Positions 45,520 to 58,296 of a DNA stretch of 64,000 bases are shown one piece after another (positions within the stretch are counted from its first letter, which is position 1; each line of letters opens with the position of its first letter). The stretch spans positions 7,960,267 to 8,024,266 of the forward strand of contig NC_062243.1 in the NCBI RefSeq assembly GCF_905475465.1. The letters are read 5' to 3'. The position numbers and the translations under genes were made by a program. The notes beneath the pieces are model-generated. The model had not been told where the DNA came from, made no database searches, and worked only from the letters and a program-made list of their open reading frames with translations. The stretch is from Pieris napi. Lineage: Eukaryota; Arthropoda; Insecta; Lepidoptera; Pieridae.

Positions 45520-48500
45520 GTAGGTAGCTTTTTTATAAAGTTATTTATAACGTAAGCTATGATTTTGACGTTTATTTTTCCACAGGCTTAGTGGCGTTCA
45601 CCGGTTTATATTTAGTATTCGGATTCGGAGCTGAATTGATATGCAATTCCATTGGTTTCGTTTACCCCGCCTACATGTCAATGAAAGCATTAGAGTCGCC
45701 ACAAAAAGATGACGATACAAAGTGGCTTACCTACTGGGTTGTCTTCGCTTGCTTCTCAATAGTGGAATACTTTTCAGACTTTATTGTTGGATGGTTCCCG
45801 CTTTACTGGTTGATCAAGGTCAGTATCAGTATTATACGAACACCCTTTTCATTGAGTAGGAATGACCACAATAAATTACTTGATCTTATTGAACTAAATG
45901 CCTATACAATTGTTTATATCTCATGCTTAACTTAATGTTAAGTTGAATAAATGGTAAATAAAAATTAGGTATATTTATAATGTATGTTAGTGTAGTCTAC
46001 AATGTCACAAGTAGGTATTGTGTAGCTATATGTACTAGGCAATGTTTATTCAAATTTCAGCTTGTGTTAAAAAATATTTATATCCAATATAAACTTTTTT
46101 TCATATTAATGCATATATACATATGTTGGTACCAATTACCAGTACAGATATAGTATACACATAGTTGCTATCTAAGATAAACTAATTCTTGATAAGCAAT
46201 GATAAGTGCAAAAATGATTTCTTAATTTGCTTTCATCCAGTGGCTTCATTTGTAAATTTGCTTACAATATAATAAGATTCGGGAATCATTTCATATAAAT
46301 TTTATTTAAACCGTTTTGTTTCACCATCACATCAATTTTTATTATGTAACTAAGTAAACTGTACATGTCTCTATTAGTGCACATTCATACTCTAGTTAAT
46401 AGCATGCATAAAGTAATATGAAATTGCAGTCTTACGTAACTTAATATGTCACACTTCAGTTCTTAAAGATTTTGTTACATAGTTAATTTTGTGGTAGTTT
46501 TTGTTAATTTTTTTATCAAGGAAACAATAGCCACTTATTAGTAAGAACATAACCTAACCTATACCCTTATAGTACAAAAAAGCAATTATTGTTTATATTG
46601 GAATCATGCTAGGAAAATAAATTTTGACAAGGCATTGCCATTGTTTTGAATTAAAGAGTTTATAATTTAAACTACAATTATAACAAGATTTAGGCCTATT
46701 GATTAAGTGAATTTAATATAATATATATACATAGCACAACATGTGGGCTTAGAACATAGTAAAACAATAATTGTCCTCATTAGAAAGTTAACAACAGGAT
46801 AATTATCATTGAAACATATATACAAATATACTAAATACATTTATCTCCGACATGTTCTAGTAGTGGTTACAAGACTTCACTACAAAACTTAAAATTATAA
46901 CTATATGGATGTAGTAAGGCTTAAATCTATTTCTGTTACTTTCTAAGATCAATTAAGATAAACTATCTAACTACTGATAGGTCATGGAAACTTATTCTAA
47001 TTATTATACCTTACTAACTGATTGCAATGAGGTGATGAAAGTATAGTTAAGGTTTTTTTCAAAAAAAAATCAAACTGCAACATACTTAAACACCTATTTT
47101 GCCTTTGTCTACATTGAGGTAGATATCATAAAAAATAATATTATGATTTACTTATTGGTAGAGCATTTCATTTCATTAACATCATATTTTTATTATTAAT
47201 GATAAAATAATGCAAGATAAAATACTACAGTAATTTTATATTCATTAAAATAATTATCCATTAGGTTCATATAAAAATTCCACTATTGTATGCTATACAA
47301 AATAGGTTATATCACAATGATGTATTGTTTCCACAGTGAGAGGTCACTAATGACTCATTAAGATAATTAATGGTTTATTTTTAAAAGCAATATGTTATCA
47401 TTGTACACATAATGTGAAAGTGGTTGCCCCAACCTTGCTTTTGACCTTTGTAGTTGTTGCTGTGTACACAAGTAATATTATACATGTATGTAATAAAAAA
47501 CAAGGGCATTATGTGGATGATATTATGCAATTTAATCAAGTTTTGTCATAGGGCAATTATTAGTTAAGATCTGACAGTGTACATGACATGAAAATTATTT
47601 TGTTTAGTACAAGTAGTTGTTTATTTGACTTGTTATAAGAAGTTTAGCTATTTCCTAGAATTGCATCTATTATTAATTAACTTCAAAATAATCAAAGTTT
47701 ATCAATTGTTAATCAAGGAGGTTATGAATTTAAAGCATAATGTTTATTTGTTGAATTGTACAGTTGAGATATATTGAGAGAACGGATTTTTTTTTTATTA
47801 ACTAGGAAAATAGTGGCAATCTTATCTGGGGTTTTGTAGTGGAATCTGTTTTCCTATTAAGTTAAAACTTCAAAGTAATGATGGTGCATTTAAACAAATT
47901 ACAATAACAATTCTTATTATTACAAAACATCTTTGCTTGATTTTTAGTGTAAAACTGTTTTAATTATAGACAAGATAGGTTATGTTGGTAGATGACATGG
48001 TTGTCAAGCTAAACTCCAGACAATATTTGAAAAAACAAACTCTTTCACTCTAAACCTTGGATTTATTCAATTACAGTGTATCTTCATAATCTGGTGCTAC
48101 CTCCCAACAGACTACAATGGCTCATTGATAATCTACAACCGCATCATTCGCCCCTACTACCACAAGCACCACGCCAGAATTGATGATCTGGCTGCGTCAG
48201 GTAAAAATAAATTAATGGTAGAACAGTAACACAATATGGCGTTAGGAACTGACCCCCGAATGTTAATCAGCTTAATGGTTGGTTTAATAAACAAATCTTT
48301 TTGGATATTATTTATAAATTAGGAGTATAGGAAGAATATATTCCACTACTTAAAGTTCATTTATTTGTCATTTAGGTTAATTTTTTCGGTCTTAGTACTA
48401 AGTTAGAAAACTTGTATCAATAAATTAAGCAAATTGATTTTAAAAGTGCATTTACAGCGTCAGCGAGATAGCATGAGTTGGTTAAAAATTGATAAATGAA

Positions 48501-51500
48501 TTCTGAATATTTAGTGGACAAGATAAATATTAGTGTAAATGTGATTTTCGATACTAATAGAGATTTAGAGGCACTTGTAAAGTGATTATTTTTGCTGATA
48601 GAACAAGCCTGGAAAATGAACTTGGCGACGCGAAAACGTTGGGTTTCATTGTATATTTTAACTATTATGTACCTTTAATGAAAACTTGAGTAATTCTCTG
48701 AATAATGGACTCCAACATAATAATCCTTTGAAATTGTTATTTTCAGACACACCTAACAATGTTTGTTTTTATGTAAAAAAAATCACTGAATAACGTTAGG
48801 GCTTTCGTAACGTGCATGTTTACATATCAACATCTTTGAATTTACGCGTCAAACTTATTTAAAAATAAGAAAAAACTGTTTAATTAAAATAAAACAGCCG
48901 ATCCACTGTTGAAGGTATTCTTTTTTAGATCCTTTACATCAGCTTTTTAAGGAAGTAAATAAGGATATTAATAAAACTGTTAAGTCGATTAACAAAACAC
49001 TGAAGAATACATTTCAGCATAAAGATGAGTAACAGGTAAAATGTCTGAGGGCTTACTAAAAATCAGGGCATGAGGCTTAGATCAACTATACCATTTTCCT
49101 ATGGTCTGTCCTACCCAAAACCTCGCATTTACATTTACATGTTTAGAGCTCAAAAGCATGCTTTATTAATCCAGCTGAAAGCGTCGAGATACTATTAATG
49201 TAGAAGCATATAATAATACACGTTAAAAAAATTGTGTTTACTAAACTAGTTATAAAACAAAGTCCGCGTAATCACAGTATATTAATCATTTTAAATCCAA
49301 ATCATTATTTCTGCATTGTTAGTTTCGATGCTTAGAATGTTTGAAACTATATATGAACGTAATGGGTTGCGGTTGCTAACTCACCTCGTTATTCATTAAA
49401 AATAATTCTGCCTAATTGCACGTGTGGCATGCTTATCACAGTAAAACATAATTTTATAGATAGAGTACTTTAATTATAAGAGTTTTAATTGTTGCACTGT
49501 GCACTGAGTAAACTGATTCAGTTAATAAAGGGGGTCAGTATTTGCTTTGCTATGAGGTATAATAGGGCCATGATCACAAATTCAATGTCTTTTATGTCAC
49601 TTTTTTCTTAGAGATTCTAATAGAAACTGAGCATATGCGTAGCTTTCATATTATGTACAATATTTCATTCTTATGTGCAGAAAATGCGAATAATAGTAAA
49701 AATGCGAATAAGAAAGACAGTATAATAGTAAAAATTAATTGCCGCAAGATATTCTCAGAGCGGAGACTGAAGCATGCCCTCTTATGGTCTCACTAACAAA
49801 CATAAAAAGAGACATTCGGTTATCGTACGTTACTGTAATGAAACAAATTGGTCTATAACATCAATCAGTCTACTACAGCATTGAAAAATAGTATAAAATA
49901 TTTATTATTACATTTTTCAAGTACTTAAGACACGAATTAGAATACGTGTTTTGATGACGGCGAAGTTTTGTATACATTCAATATATTTTCATTCTTAAAA
50001 GATCCCGTGAATATCCAAGAGTTGGTGCAAGGTGCAAATAGGAAGATAAATACGTCTATGAAAAAATTGGGCTAGAATCATGTTATATAATCGTGTATGT
50101 TTGTTTTTTTTATTTGTATTAGTTTTTTCACCTTTTATTCTCATAAACAATGGGACCTGCAAAAATTGTTCAGCTGTTTGAAACTAAACTCAATAAATTT
50201 GTATTATTCCTTGGACAATTTTTGTAGAGCTCTTGTAATGTATTAAGTATTTTATTTATCTTTATATTTCACCATTTATTGCACATGTTATCAGTTAATA
50301 GTATTTTTGTGATTAGATGGAGCAAAGAATCAGCTTGATTAAATGAAAGAAATAAAACAATGTACTTTTTATTTGAGTAATTCCAGTATAATTATTAAGT
50401 GTTATTTATGCATTATTGCGCACTTACCTTAAGTGAAGGAGACTAATAAAGTTAAACTTTAAGATTGAATCTAAGTATGTCAGCACTGAACATATCTGTT
50501 AAACAATGACTGCTAATTCTTTGCTCATTTGAGGTCTTATGGTTATTTTCGTTTCATATTAAACCCGAACCCTTATTTTAGGTAAACAAGAATAGAGCTG
50601 TACAGCACTGAAGTAAGTAAAAACCAATGAACTGGCAGCTTTCAGTGTGTGCTTAAGTAAAAGCTTTAAAATGACTTGTTTATCTATGTAACTGTCAAGT
50701 GGATGCCGTAAATAAAAATTGCAAAACACACTTAAATTTATTGACATTTTGTTTCATGGTATAAAACCTAAAGTTTTTAACACTTCCTAACAAACTTTTT
50801 GTTGTCAAGATCTCAAATTATTTATGGCTCTATTGAGCAAACATAAGTCAAAACTGCTTGATTTATATTTGCTATGTTTAACTTGCTTAATATTAACTAA
50901 CCTGTATTTTAAATTTTCTGTTAATTTCTGACATTCAAGTAATGACTATATATTTAGACTCATCAAGGTAGTTTTAATGCCTGTCTCTTGAAGTAGCTTG
51001 ATTGTAACTAAACATAATATTATTTTAGATTATAATAGAACCTCTACCATTTTTACCGAATTGATCTAACAAATTATTATTTGAGTATTCCCAGTAATAT
51101 TAAAAGATTTCATGTTTACACCAATTTCCTCAAATAATTAAATCTTTCCAACCAACACTAGTTGTTCCATTTTAGTAGTTTAACTGAGCTTCAAGTTAGT
51201 GTGAAATTTTGTAATTGCTATCGTGTCAAATGCTTTCATATCGTGTCATATCGTTTTTCAAAGTTGTTACAGCACTCTTAACACAAACGATCCTTAAAAA
51301 GTCGTAGAGTACGATTACATGAAGAAATTATGGAATAGTTTGTGCTAAGGGTGTAGTATAATGGAATGACAGTAACTTGCACAAACTATTGGACCATTTT
51401 CGAAAATGTATACAGCGCGTAGCTCGAATCCATACGCGCTGTCTTACAACTCAACAACTGGTAACATAACTCTGGATTAAATATGATTCAAAAAAATATG

Positions 51501-51624
51501 CTTTCTCTGATCACGCAATCATCCTTTATACATAAATATATATTTAAATACTCGTCTCTTTAAATAAGTTTTTGTTATTTCAGCTTCACGCCTAGTTACA
51601 GACGCTGTAAGGAAGAGCAACTAG
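45390..51624 (+). CDS. ReepB: REEP5/DP1-type ER-shaping protein (ReepB-like)
   Basis: Three shared exons (45390-45519, 45586-45818, 48077-48200) are followed by one of three terminal exons, giving 175, 186 or 196 residues. The protein starts MGSKLQEYKDTVERSLNDKS; the TB2/DP1/HVA22 domain follows at about residues 42-140 (GLVAFTGLYLVFGFGAELIC; FIVGWFPLYWLIK; IIWCYLPTDYNGSLIIYNR). These are paired hydrophobic hairpins that wedge into the ER membrane. REEP5/DP1/Yop1 proteins bend ER membrane into tubules with reticulons. The start is taken at 45390 (AAAATGG); an upstream ATG at 45332 gives only a six-codon frame (MSRGRG then stop). Being in the REEP5/6 subgroup is well supported; the exact orthologue name is inferred. 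Confidence 0.92.
45586..45818 (+). CDS. ReepB: REEP exon 2
   Basis: Acceptor TTCCACAG, donor GTCAGT. It carries both long hydrophobic segments and the charged loop ALESPQKDDDTKWL. Confidence 0.93.
45819..48076. other. REEP intron 2
   Basis: AT-rich intron of about 2.3 kb. No repeat family or exon was recognised. Confidence 0.45.
48077..48200 (+). CDS. ReepB: REEP exon 3
   Basis: Acceptor AATTACAG, donor GTAAAA. The exon encodes CIFIIWCYLPTDYNGSLIIY then RPYYHKHHARIDDLAAS. It ends in phase 1 and joins any of the three terminal exons. Confidence 0.93.
48929..49032 (+). CDS. ReepB: REEP alternative C-terminal exon a
   Basis: Acceptor TTTTTTAG. The exon encodes DPLHQLFKEVNKDINKTVKS then INKTLKNTFQHKDE and TAA. 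A donor (CAG|GTAAAA) just after the stop suggests it may be an internal exon carrying the stop rather than a polyadenylated end. Confidence 0.7.
49033..50001. other. REEP intron between alternative ends a and b
   Basis: Nothing recognised. Confidence 0.4.
50002..50075 (+). CDS. ReepB: REEP alternative C-terminal exon b
   Basis: Acceptor TCTTAAAAG, with a weak pyrimidine tract. The exon encodes DPVNIQELVQGANRKINTSM then KKLG and TAG. AATAAA at 50191 and 50351 could end this transcript. Confidence 0.6.
50076..51583. other. REEP 3' gap before the last exon
   Basis: AT-rich sequence, no exon seen. The frame at 50559-50747 on the minus strand has no recognisable content. Confidence 0.4.
51584..51624 (+). 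CDS. ReepB: REEP alternative C-terminal exon c (last)
   Basis: Acceptor TTATTTCAG. The exon encodes ASRLVTDAVRKSN and TAG, in the same phase as exons a and b. AATAAA at 51727 follows. This is the shortest tail. Confidence 0.8.
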
Positions 51625-52677
51625 GATTAATTAACTTTACCATTGAAGGAAAAGTACAAAACATCAAACACAGCACTATACAGCACTACGCTTTCATATT
51701 GAATCATTACGTTTTTTCAATACACTAAATAAATTTATTGAAAAGAATATATTCACAATGGTACCATTTCTGAAATAATTCCTGTTATAATTGAACATTG
51801 CTTGGTTTATATTGAAACCTTTGCAACCACTAACTTTTGATACTTTTGATCAATGAAATCAAATGGGTCCGATCAATAAATCAACCTGATATAAGGCGTT
51901 TAAACAAATGTTCTGTGTAATAAGTACACTTTCGTCGGTATTGGGTAGATATAATGATCTAAAACCATCATGGTGTATGTTTTGTATTAACTCAAGTTTT
52001 TAGTTTTAATTTTTCTAGTAAATTCTTTGTGACTTTAAATCTTAGGAATGTAAGTGGCTTTCTTTTTCTCCTTATATATTAAGGCAATGAATTTTTCGTC
52101 TTTTTGTACTCACTCATATCTTGACGATTTATGTCCTTTTTTATAATAAAAATTTATTGTTATTCCTAAAGTTGCTCTTGAAATGTTTTTGTTATTCAAT
52201 TTCTATAAGACCTTGTTTTTTTTTTGCGGTTGTCGCACAAGCTTAAGTGTTGCCACTAATTGAAGCCTGAGGGTAATACCTGATTTTATAACAGTAGGTT
52301 TGTTGATGCTTGAAATGTAAATTGTTTTGTGCCTTGTTTACTGGCTGTCTGATTTTTCACTAAGAAATATATTAAGAATGCCATTTCACTTAAATAAAGA
52401 AGTTCATTGACTTGCTTTTTTCTTTCTATGTAACCTTATTCTTTCCTAGTAAGATAAGTCCCAGAAAATTAGGATCTAAACAAATATTTTATAGTACTAG
52501 TTCTCTACAGTAGTCATTAAAGCAAAATTTATAGTTACTAAGTTTTCTTGTCAATTTATAATATTCCAGAGGAAGACCAGAATGTTTCTCTATTATCCAA
52601 GATTGAACATAATCATAAAAAAAAAAATAAGTTACTAAATTTATTTATCATAATTGCTACATTATATATATCTTAAA
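51625..52677. other. Convergent 3' ends of the REEP gene and mRpS16
   Basis: This is 3' UTR and spacer between two genes transcribed towards each other. No other gene was seen. Confidence 0.5.
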
Positions 52678-52793
52678 TTATGCAGTACTCTTCGCTGCTT
52701 CTTTTTCACTTGTTAGTCTGTCTTGTTCCGCTTGTCTGTTTCTCCAAGCTGTCATATATGATTTTGGATGAATTGGGAAGAAGCCAGTTAGAC
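52678..52793 (-). CDS. mRpS16: mRpS16 exon 3
   Basis: Acceptor TTCACAG. It encodes LTGFFPIHPKSYMTAWRNRQ and a charged tail to TAA. Confidence 0.94.
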
Positions 52794-53486
52794 CTGTGAA
52801 CACCAATAGAAATTATAATACTAAAGTATGAATAAGGCATTTATGTTTAATGTATCTGGATAGATGAGAAAAGAACTTAACATATACTTAAAGAAATTAC
52901 AATAATGATTATATAAATCATTTCATAGTGTTTGTATGACATAAGTACTGTAATATTTTAGTTATAAAGAAAATAACATAATCTACTTATAAAAATAGAA
53001 TAAAGAAATGAAAGAATTCAAATTACCCAACAACTCTGCTACTGGAGTCGTTACATGTGCTCCCTGTCCTAGCCAGAATTTTAGCCGTTCTAAATTCAAA
53101 GCAACCAATTTCTCATTATTTATATTTGGCATAGGATCATATGAACCCAACTGTTCAATAACTGGTTGGCTATTTAATCTCTTTCGCTGAAATCATATTA
53201 TTATTATTATTGTACCTTAATATTAGGAATGAATAGTTTAGTACGAAAATACATTATATTTCTCAGTTGTTCACTATTTAATTAACAAATTTATTTCCCT
53301 ACTCAGAAGGCTTAAGTGAATATCAAAATTGAAAAGAATTTATTACATTTTAAACTAAACAATGATTACCTGAGTAACTGATATATGAAAAAACGGCCTA
53401 TTAGTACATCCTTGACGTATTAACCGAATTGATTTTGCCGCTAATGCGTAATATTTACCGGTACCACTGGCAGGAGGTAGAGGCAT
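52678..53486 (-). CDS. mRpS16: mRpS16, mitochondrial ribosomal protein bS16m (3 exons)
   Basis: Three minus-strand exons encode 130 residues: 53486-53370 (39 codons), 53186-53027 and 52793-52678. The bS16 core is unmistakable: LIRQGCTNRPFFHISV, QPVIEQLGSYDPMPN, then VALNLERLKFWLGQGAHVTT and VAELLGLTGFFPIHPKSYM. The tail is charged (WRNRQAEQDRLTSEKEAAKS). It is a structural protein of the mitochondrial small subunit. The N-terminus MPLPPASGTGKYY is short, so the targeting signal is not obvious, as in other bS16m proteins. All introns are GT-AG and phases agree (0, then 1). It is convergent with the REEP gene and divergent from bruchpilot. Confidence 0.95.
53027..53186 (-). CDS. mRpS16: mRpS16 exon 2
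   Basis: Acceptor TTTCAG, donor TTGG|GTAATT. It encodes RKRLNSQPVIEQLGSYDPMP to VAELL. Confidence 0.94.
53370..53486 (-). CDS. mRpS16: mRpS16 exon 1
   Basis: ATG at 53486, donor CAG|GTAATC. It encodes MPLPPASGTGKYYALAAKSI to FFHISVTQ. Confidence 0.92.
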
Positions 53487-55889
53487 CTTAAATTGATTGT
53501 GTTGTTAATTCAAAATAGTATTAAATATAATTTACCAAAATCATAACACTAACAAGACATAACCTCAAAATACTAAGTGACAAATGACAATACACATTAA
53601 AATTAAAGGGCTCCAGTTTGACAACTGACAATAAAAATTAGTCATTGGATTTTTTACTAATTCGTTAATATCAGACTGAATAAATCTATACATTTAATTA
53701 ATCTATATAATTAAATTTTTTGCATATTTAGTAATTAGTATCAACATTATTACTGTCGAAGTATAATAACGTAACGACTGACGGTGTTGTCAACATAAGG
53801 ATTCTGCTATCAAGATTGTAGAAATATGATGGTTGTTTTCACACGGACTAAATAAATTCAATTACAATACCGCAAAACATAACTATATTACTGTACATAT
53901 TTTTCTGTCCCATGTTTGGCATAGGCAATGGCAGTGGGGCAAAGGTGCTTAGATGCGTGTTTTATACACTGTATATATTATTAAATGTTTTCGATATTTA
54001 AAAGTATCTGACATAGGTACTCTTTCTGCTTCTTGTCGACGTCGGAAAAGAAGAACTTTCTATTATCGACAAAAAAGTAGAAAGTTTGAAGCGTTGCCTC
54101 TTTTACATGGTCTACTTATTTACAGTGCTTAAAAGTTCATTCATTTAAACTCATAAAAGGGCGAAATTTCTCAATAGTCATTACGGTCGAAGCAGCTGGT
54201 TTATGACCCATTAAGGTGGTCGCTTCCACCAAATATGTACATGACGCTTTGTAGTGGTTTGAGGAATAGATGCGATCCCAGGTGGGGAAATACCTTGTTT
54301 TACAGTTCTTTCATCAATCGATATAACGTGTATTACTAATTATCAGTCGTAATTGTTACGATTAGGTTTTTTAAACGAAGCTTAACCGACTTTCAATACT
54401 ATTTCTATTCAATATAAAAATTGTAGCAATTACGAATAGTATTTTGAATATAGAGCGACTTCGACTATTTTGTCTGTTTGGTCATACGTTACATTATTTA
54501 TCATATAATATTGATATATTATGTTTTTTGAATGGGTCTTTTATAAATATAACCCAAAAAAAACCATTTTGCACACTCCCCGCAATTCAAAGGCTAATAG
54601 GATATGTGAGCCTCGACTCTCCAGGCATCTCTGCTACCCATTCGGGTGAGCAATACCCATATAAACACCGTCCGTTACAGAACGAGATTTCCGGGGTTGC
54701 TTTTGCATGCTATCGCGGCCACCTGGTTTAATAGCGACAGATATATTTTTATAACTTAAAAGTGCTATTTTTCGAAGTCTTCGATAAATACAAAAGTAGA
54801 AAATACATTATTCCCTTGAAAAGGTGCCATCTACAGATACATGCCAAAGACAATGTTAATAAAGGCATAAAATTGAGTTAGCTATTTTGGCATAAAATCG
54901 TTGGACCCAAACTAAATAATAAGGTCAGAAAAACAAAACGTTCTATTCGTTCGAACAAATTCATCTGAGGGAAGCCACAAGCAAAACGTTTTTGATTTGC
55001 ATTCTTAAGCTTTAGATATCTTATTGTTTACTATTAATTTAATAATAGTATATAAATAAAATTGATACATCTATGTAGATACGCGGTGCTAATATTTTAA
55101 CTATTATATACGGTTTAATTGCAGTTTTTCTGCAAGTAATATTGTTATAAAAGACCGTAGGTTTTATAACTGCTGAGAAATAAGGATATCGTCTAACCTA
55201 CTATCAAGTTCTTCAGAGTACTACCACCAACATACCGATGACCTTATGGCAAACAGAGATAGACATACGTATCTTGTAGTGTTTGATAAAGATAGAAAAT
55301 TTAAGTGGGTCACCAAGCGGAGAAATAGGGAAGTTTATTTTAAAGCGCTGCGACGCTGAGTGAGTCATTTTTAAAATGGGAATCTGAAAACCGTTCTAAT
55401 AATAGAATGAGTGACATATTTTAAATTGAAGGATTTTGAATTAAATGCCCAACCTGTTTTGCTGGGGCCTTTTCGTTTTTACGTTGTTAGCGTTCTTTAC
55501 AAATATTTGGTATTTGTAAGGGTGAATATCATGAATACTCATACATGCAGATTTTTATTTTAAAATGTCGGTGGGTATGTATATCTACACGTTTATAATT
55601 TTCCCGAGGGCGGTGTTAAATGAAAATTACAATGATATAAAAATTTAAATACATATTGGAGATTAAGGAGTTCATCAAAATCTAAAAGATTTGATCACAT
55701 TTAATCAAATAAATCTAATTAAGATTTGATGATATTAATAATTTATAGGAAGTTAAAGTTTTTTGAGAACAATCCCAAAACTACCTTAACCACTTAGAAG
55801 CATAAATTATCATACATCAATACGCATCTCGTACACGTCCAATTATAGATTAAAATCGTGAAGCGCTTACAGCGCTACATTGTTCACGC
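53487..55889. other. Divergent promoter gap between mRpS16 and bruchpilot
   Basis: No gene was identified. A 95-codon frame at 54444-54731 contains a GC-richer segment (GATATGTGAGCCTCGACTCT near 54600) that is probably a dispersed repeat rather than an exon. Confidence 0.4.
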
Positions 55890-56360
55890 ATGCGCTATCC
55901 ACAACGATCGATCCCCCGGGCTCGTAACACAGTGATCGCGCGCCCGTCGCCGAGTCCAGAGCACAATGCGTTCGAATTGAGGCGGGAAACACGTCAAACT
56001 GTATCTCCGCGAGTACGCCGGCGAAGAGGAGCGGCCGCCGTGCCGAGACGAATGGCGTCGGCAGGAGTGGTCGCGCGGCCGCCTTCCCCAGGTGGACCGC
56101 AGTCCCAGCCGCCGCAGTCCCTACCTCCAGCGCGATGACGAACCCTCCCCGGCGCCGGACGAGCGCGGTCGTTCCGCCTCGGCCGGCGCCCACCATCGAG
56201 CCAGACCAAGACCACTCCGCTACCAGTCCCTAGAACGAGATTACGACCGCTCTTACGCCCCGCCACCGCCCCCTGAAGATGACTACTATCGCCGAGAACC
56301 GCCACCGCTCTTCCTCGGCGAACTACAATCCCAAAACTCCGACCTACAGCGCGAACTTGG
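55860..56360. promoter_or_regulatory. GC-rich, CpG-rich island at the bruchpilot 5' end
   Basis: Base composition jumps from AT-rich to strongly GC-rich with many CG dinucleotides (for example CGCGGCCGCC at 56074). It covers the first recognised bruchpilot exon and its upstream flank. A promoter or first-exon role is inference. Confidence 0.45.
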
Positions 56361-56532
56361 CAACTTGAAAAAGGAACTCGAACTGACAAACCAGAAATTA
56401 GGATCCAGCATGCATAGTATAAAGACGTTCTGGAGTCCGGAACTGAAAAAAGAAAGAGCGCTACGGAAAGAGGAAAGTGCGAAATACAGCCTTATTAACG
56501 ATCAGCTCAAATTGCTCAATCAGGAGAATCAG
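56092..56532 (+). CDS. brp: bruchpilot, N-terminal exon (partial gene)
   Basis: The exon encodes a proline- and arginine-rich head (VDRSPSRRSPYLQRDDEPSP; RYQSLERDYDRS) and then the conserved ELKS/CAST start, LQRELGNLKKELELTNQKLG, SSMHSIKTFWSPELKKERAL, KYSLINDQLKLLNQENQ. It ends at donor CAG|GTCAGT. Bruchpilot is the presynaptic active-zone scaffold that clusters calcium channels. No ATG exists in this frame upstream of 56092 before the stop at 55978. CCTTCCCCAG at 56082-56091 looks like a good acceptor, so I place the exon start there and expect an upstream exon that I did not find. The rest of the gene lies beyond the window; no second exon was seen to 64000. Confidence 0.88.
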
Positions 56533-58115
56533 GTCAGTGGTTTGCATTGATTAAAGCCGTTTGGTAGTTGTATAATGCAATTCGGGGGAGTATTCAAGGA
56601 ACTTTGTAATAAACGGGATTACAATGCATAGTATTTGAAGGAAGTTACGCCTGGCATTCGGCGTCGGGCGAGGTACGCATGCTTAAGAACTCCTTCCATT
56701 GATGTCACTCTGATAGGTCAATGGGAGTACCTCTCGAGGTGGCCCAATTATATTTTAACTGTAAAACCTAGTTGCACTGCCAAAATATAACCTAAACTTA
56801 TTTATTTCAATTTAATAATGTTTATGTAAGTTTTATATTTAATTAACTTATACTAAGGTACAGAGGATATAATCGAAATGGAATGAATATGAAATCTATG
56901 GACATGCGTCAAGAAAGGAAGTATTCATTTTTTATTTTAAATTAATAACTGCGAACGATGACACCAGCAGAAACGTTTCAAAATCAGCAAACTATTTTAA
57001 TTAAAGTACAGTAACCACGCACTTAAGTACCAATAAATCAGCGTTTTATTTTACGTTAAATTTAAATATTAAGCTGAAATGTTTTAATAATGCGCTGAAG
57101 TAAAAATTTAACATTATCGCTACGCGGCATTAATAGCTACGTGATACTTGCTACGCGTCGTAGAGCCAGGTAGGTAAGTACAATTTATTAGCCCCCGGAG
57201 GTTATTAATGTCAAAACCAAAACCTTTTATTTTTTCTGATTTACGATGATATTATATATTAATGGTCGGATTAAAAAAAAGTAGTTTGCATTATTTACAA
57301 TACCGTTACTGGTAAATAACGGTGTTGATAACTATTGATAATTTAATTAGTAAACGCGTTTTAATCCGATATAAATTAATTCTTCCTTGAATACCATCAA
57401 CACTATCGTCGTGAAGTTATGTAAGGCCCCTTGTTATCATGGTTTTTTCATAGTTTGATTTCCGGCAAAAACAATAATTGCTTCGGTTTGTCTGACTGGC
57501 CTGTACAGAAAAATTTGTGAAATAGATGAAAATTCTCTGCCTAACTACGCTGTGTCCCATTAGGGGATCTTTCAGTTTATATGGGGTCATCATGCTAACA
57601 CGGACCTACGTTGCTTAGACAATAGCACTGCTGTTTGACGCACTTCCAAGGTACACTGTAGTTGGTCTAACATTAAATATAAACTTTTTAATACCTGCTA
57701 CTCCCACTAATTTATGCCGTAATTTATCAAGCCATTCTTCTTTATTGAATCGAACGGTTTTTTTTAAACATTACTTTGCGATTTTGCGATTAATAGATAA
57801 TAAATACAGAAACTGTTACTAGTATACTGTTACCGGCTGCCTTATTTCGTAACAACTCTACCGTGCGATGCCTCGGCGGGTCACAAGTTAAAAACTAGGT
57901 TCAACGATCTCCACTTAAGACTCGTTCAATAACAGTTTCAGTACGTTATTGAAAGAAAAACATTAATTACGAACTCCGTACACGCTCAGTGAATTGCTAG
58001 GAAATTGCACGGCGCAACGATGCCTAATGGCAGCTGCCGTGTTGGCACCGAATAAATAAGTTTCAATATTATAATCTCATATGTGAGGTCGTTCACATAC
58101 CACGTTAGAAATCAT
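56533..58115. other. bruchpilot intron, first part
   Basis: AT-rich intron, no exon recognised. Confidence 0.45.
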
Positions 58116-58118
58116 CTG

Positions 58119-58293
58119 CCTTGCGATTCTGTTACTCACTTTCCGAACTCTCGAAACAATAAACTACAAGATCCCTCCTTATCCGAATGCCAAATCGTAA
58201 AATGACTGCTTTACGACTGATTTGAGCGCGACCGCCGCGGCCGCTGTGAAAACCGCTGTGAGAGTTCGAAAAGTGAGTTACAGAATCGCAAGG
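58119..58293. mobile_element. 175-bp MITE with the giant element's termini
   Basis: The ends CCTTGCGATTCTGTTACTCA and their inverted copy continue into CTTTTCGAACTCTC-type arms. CTG flanks both sides (58116-58118 and 58294-58296). The termini match the fold-back element at 3552-15231 at all but one or two positions. The core is GC-rich (GACCGCCGCGGCCGC). Confidence 0.9.
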
Positions 58294-58296
58294 CTG

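Noticed and set aside
55867..56389. Long minus-strand and alternative plus-strand frames
   Set aside because: They are shadows caused by the GC-rich bruchpilot exon, whose frame alone matches the ELKS/CAST family.
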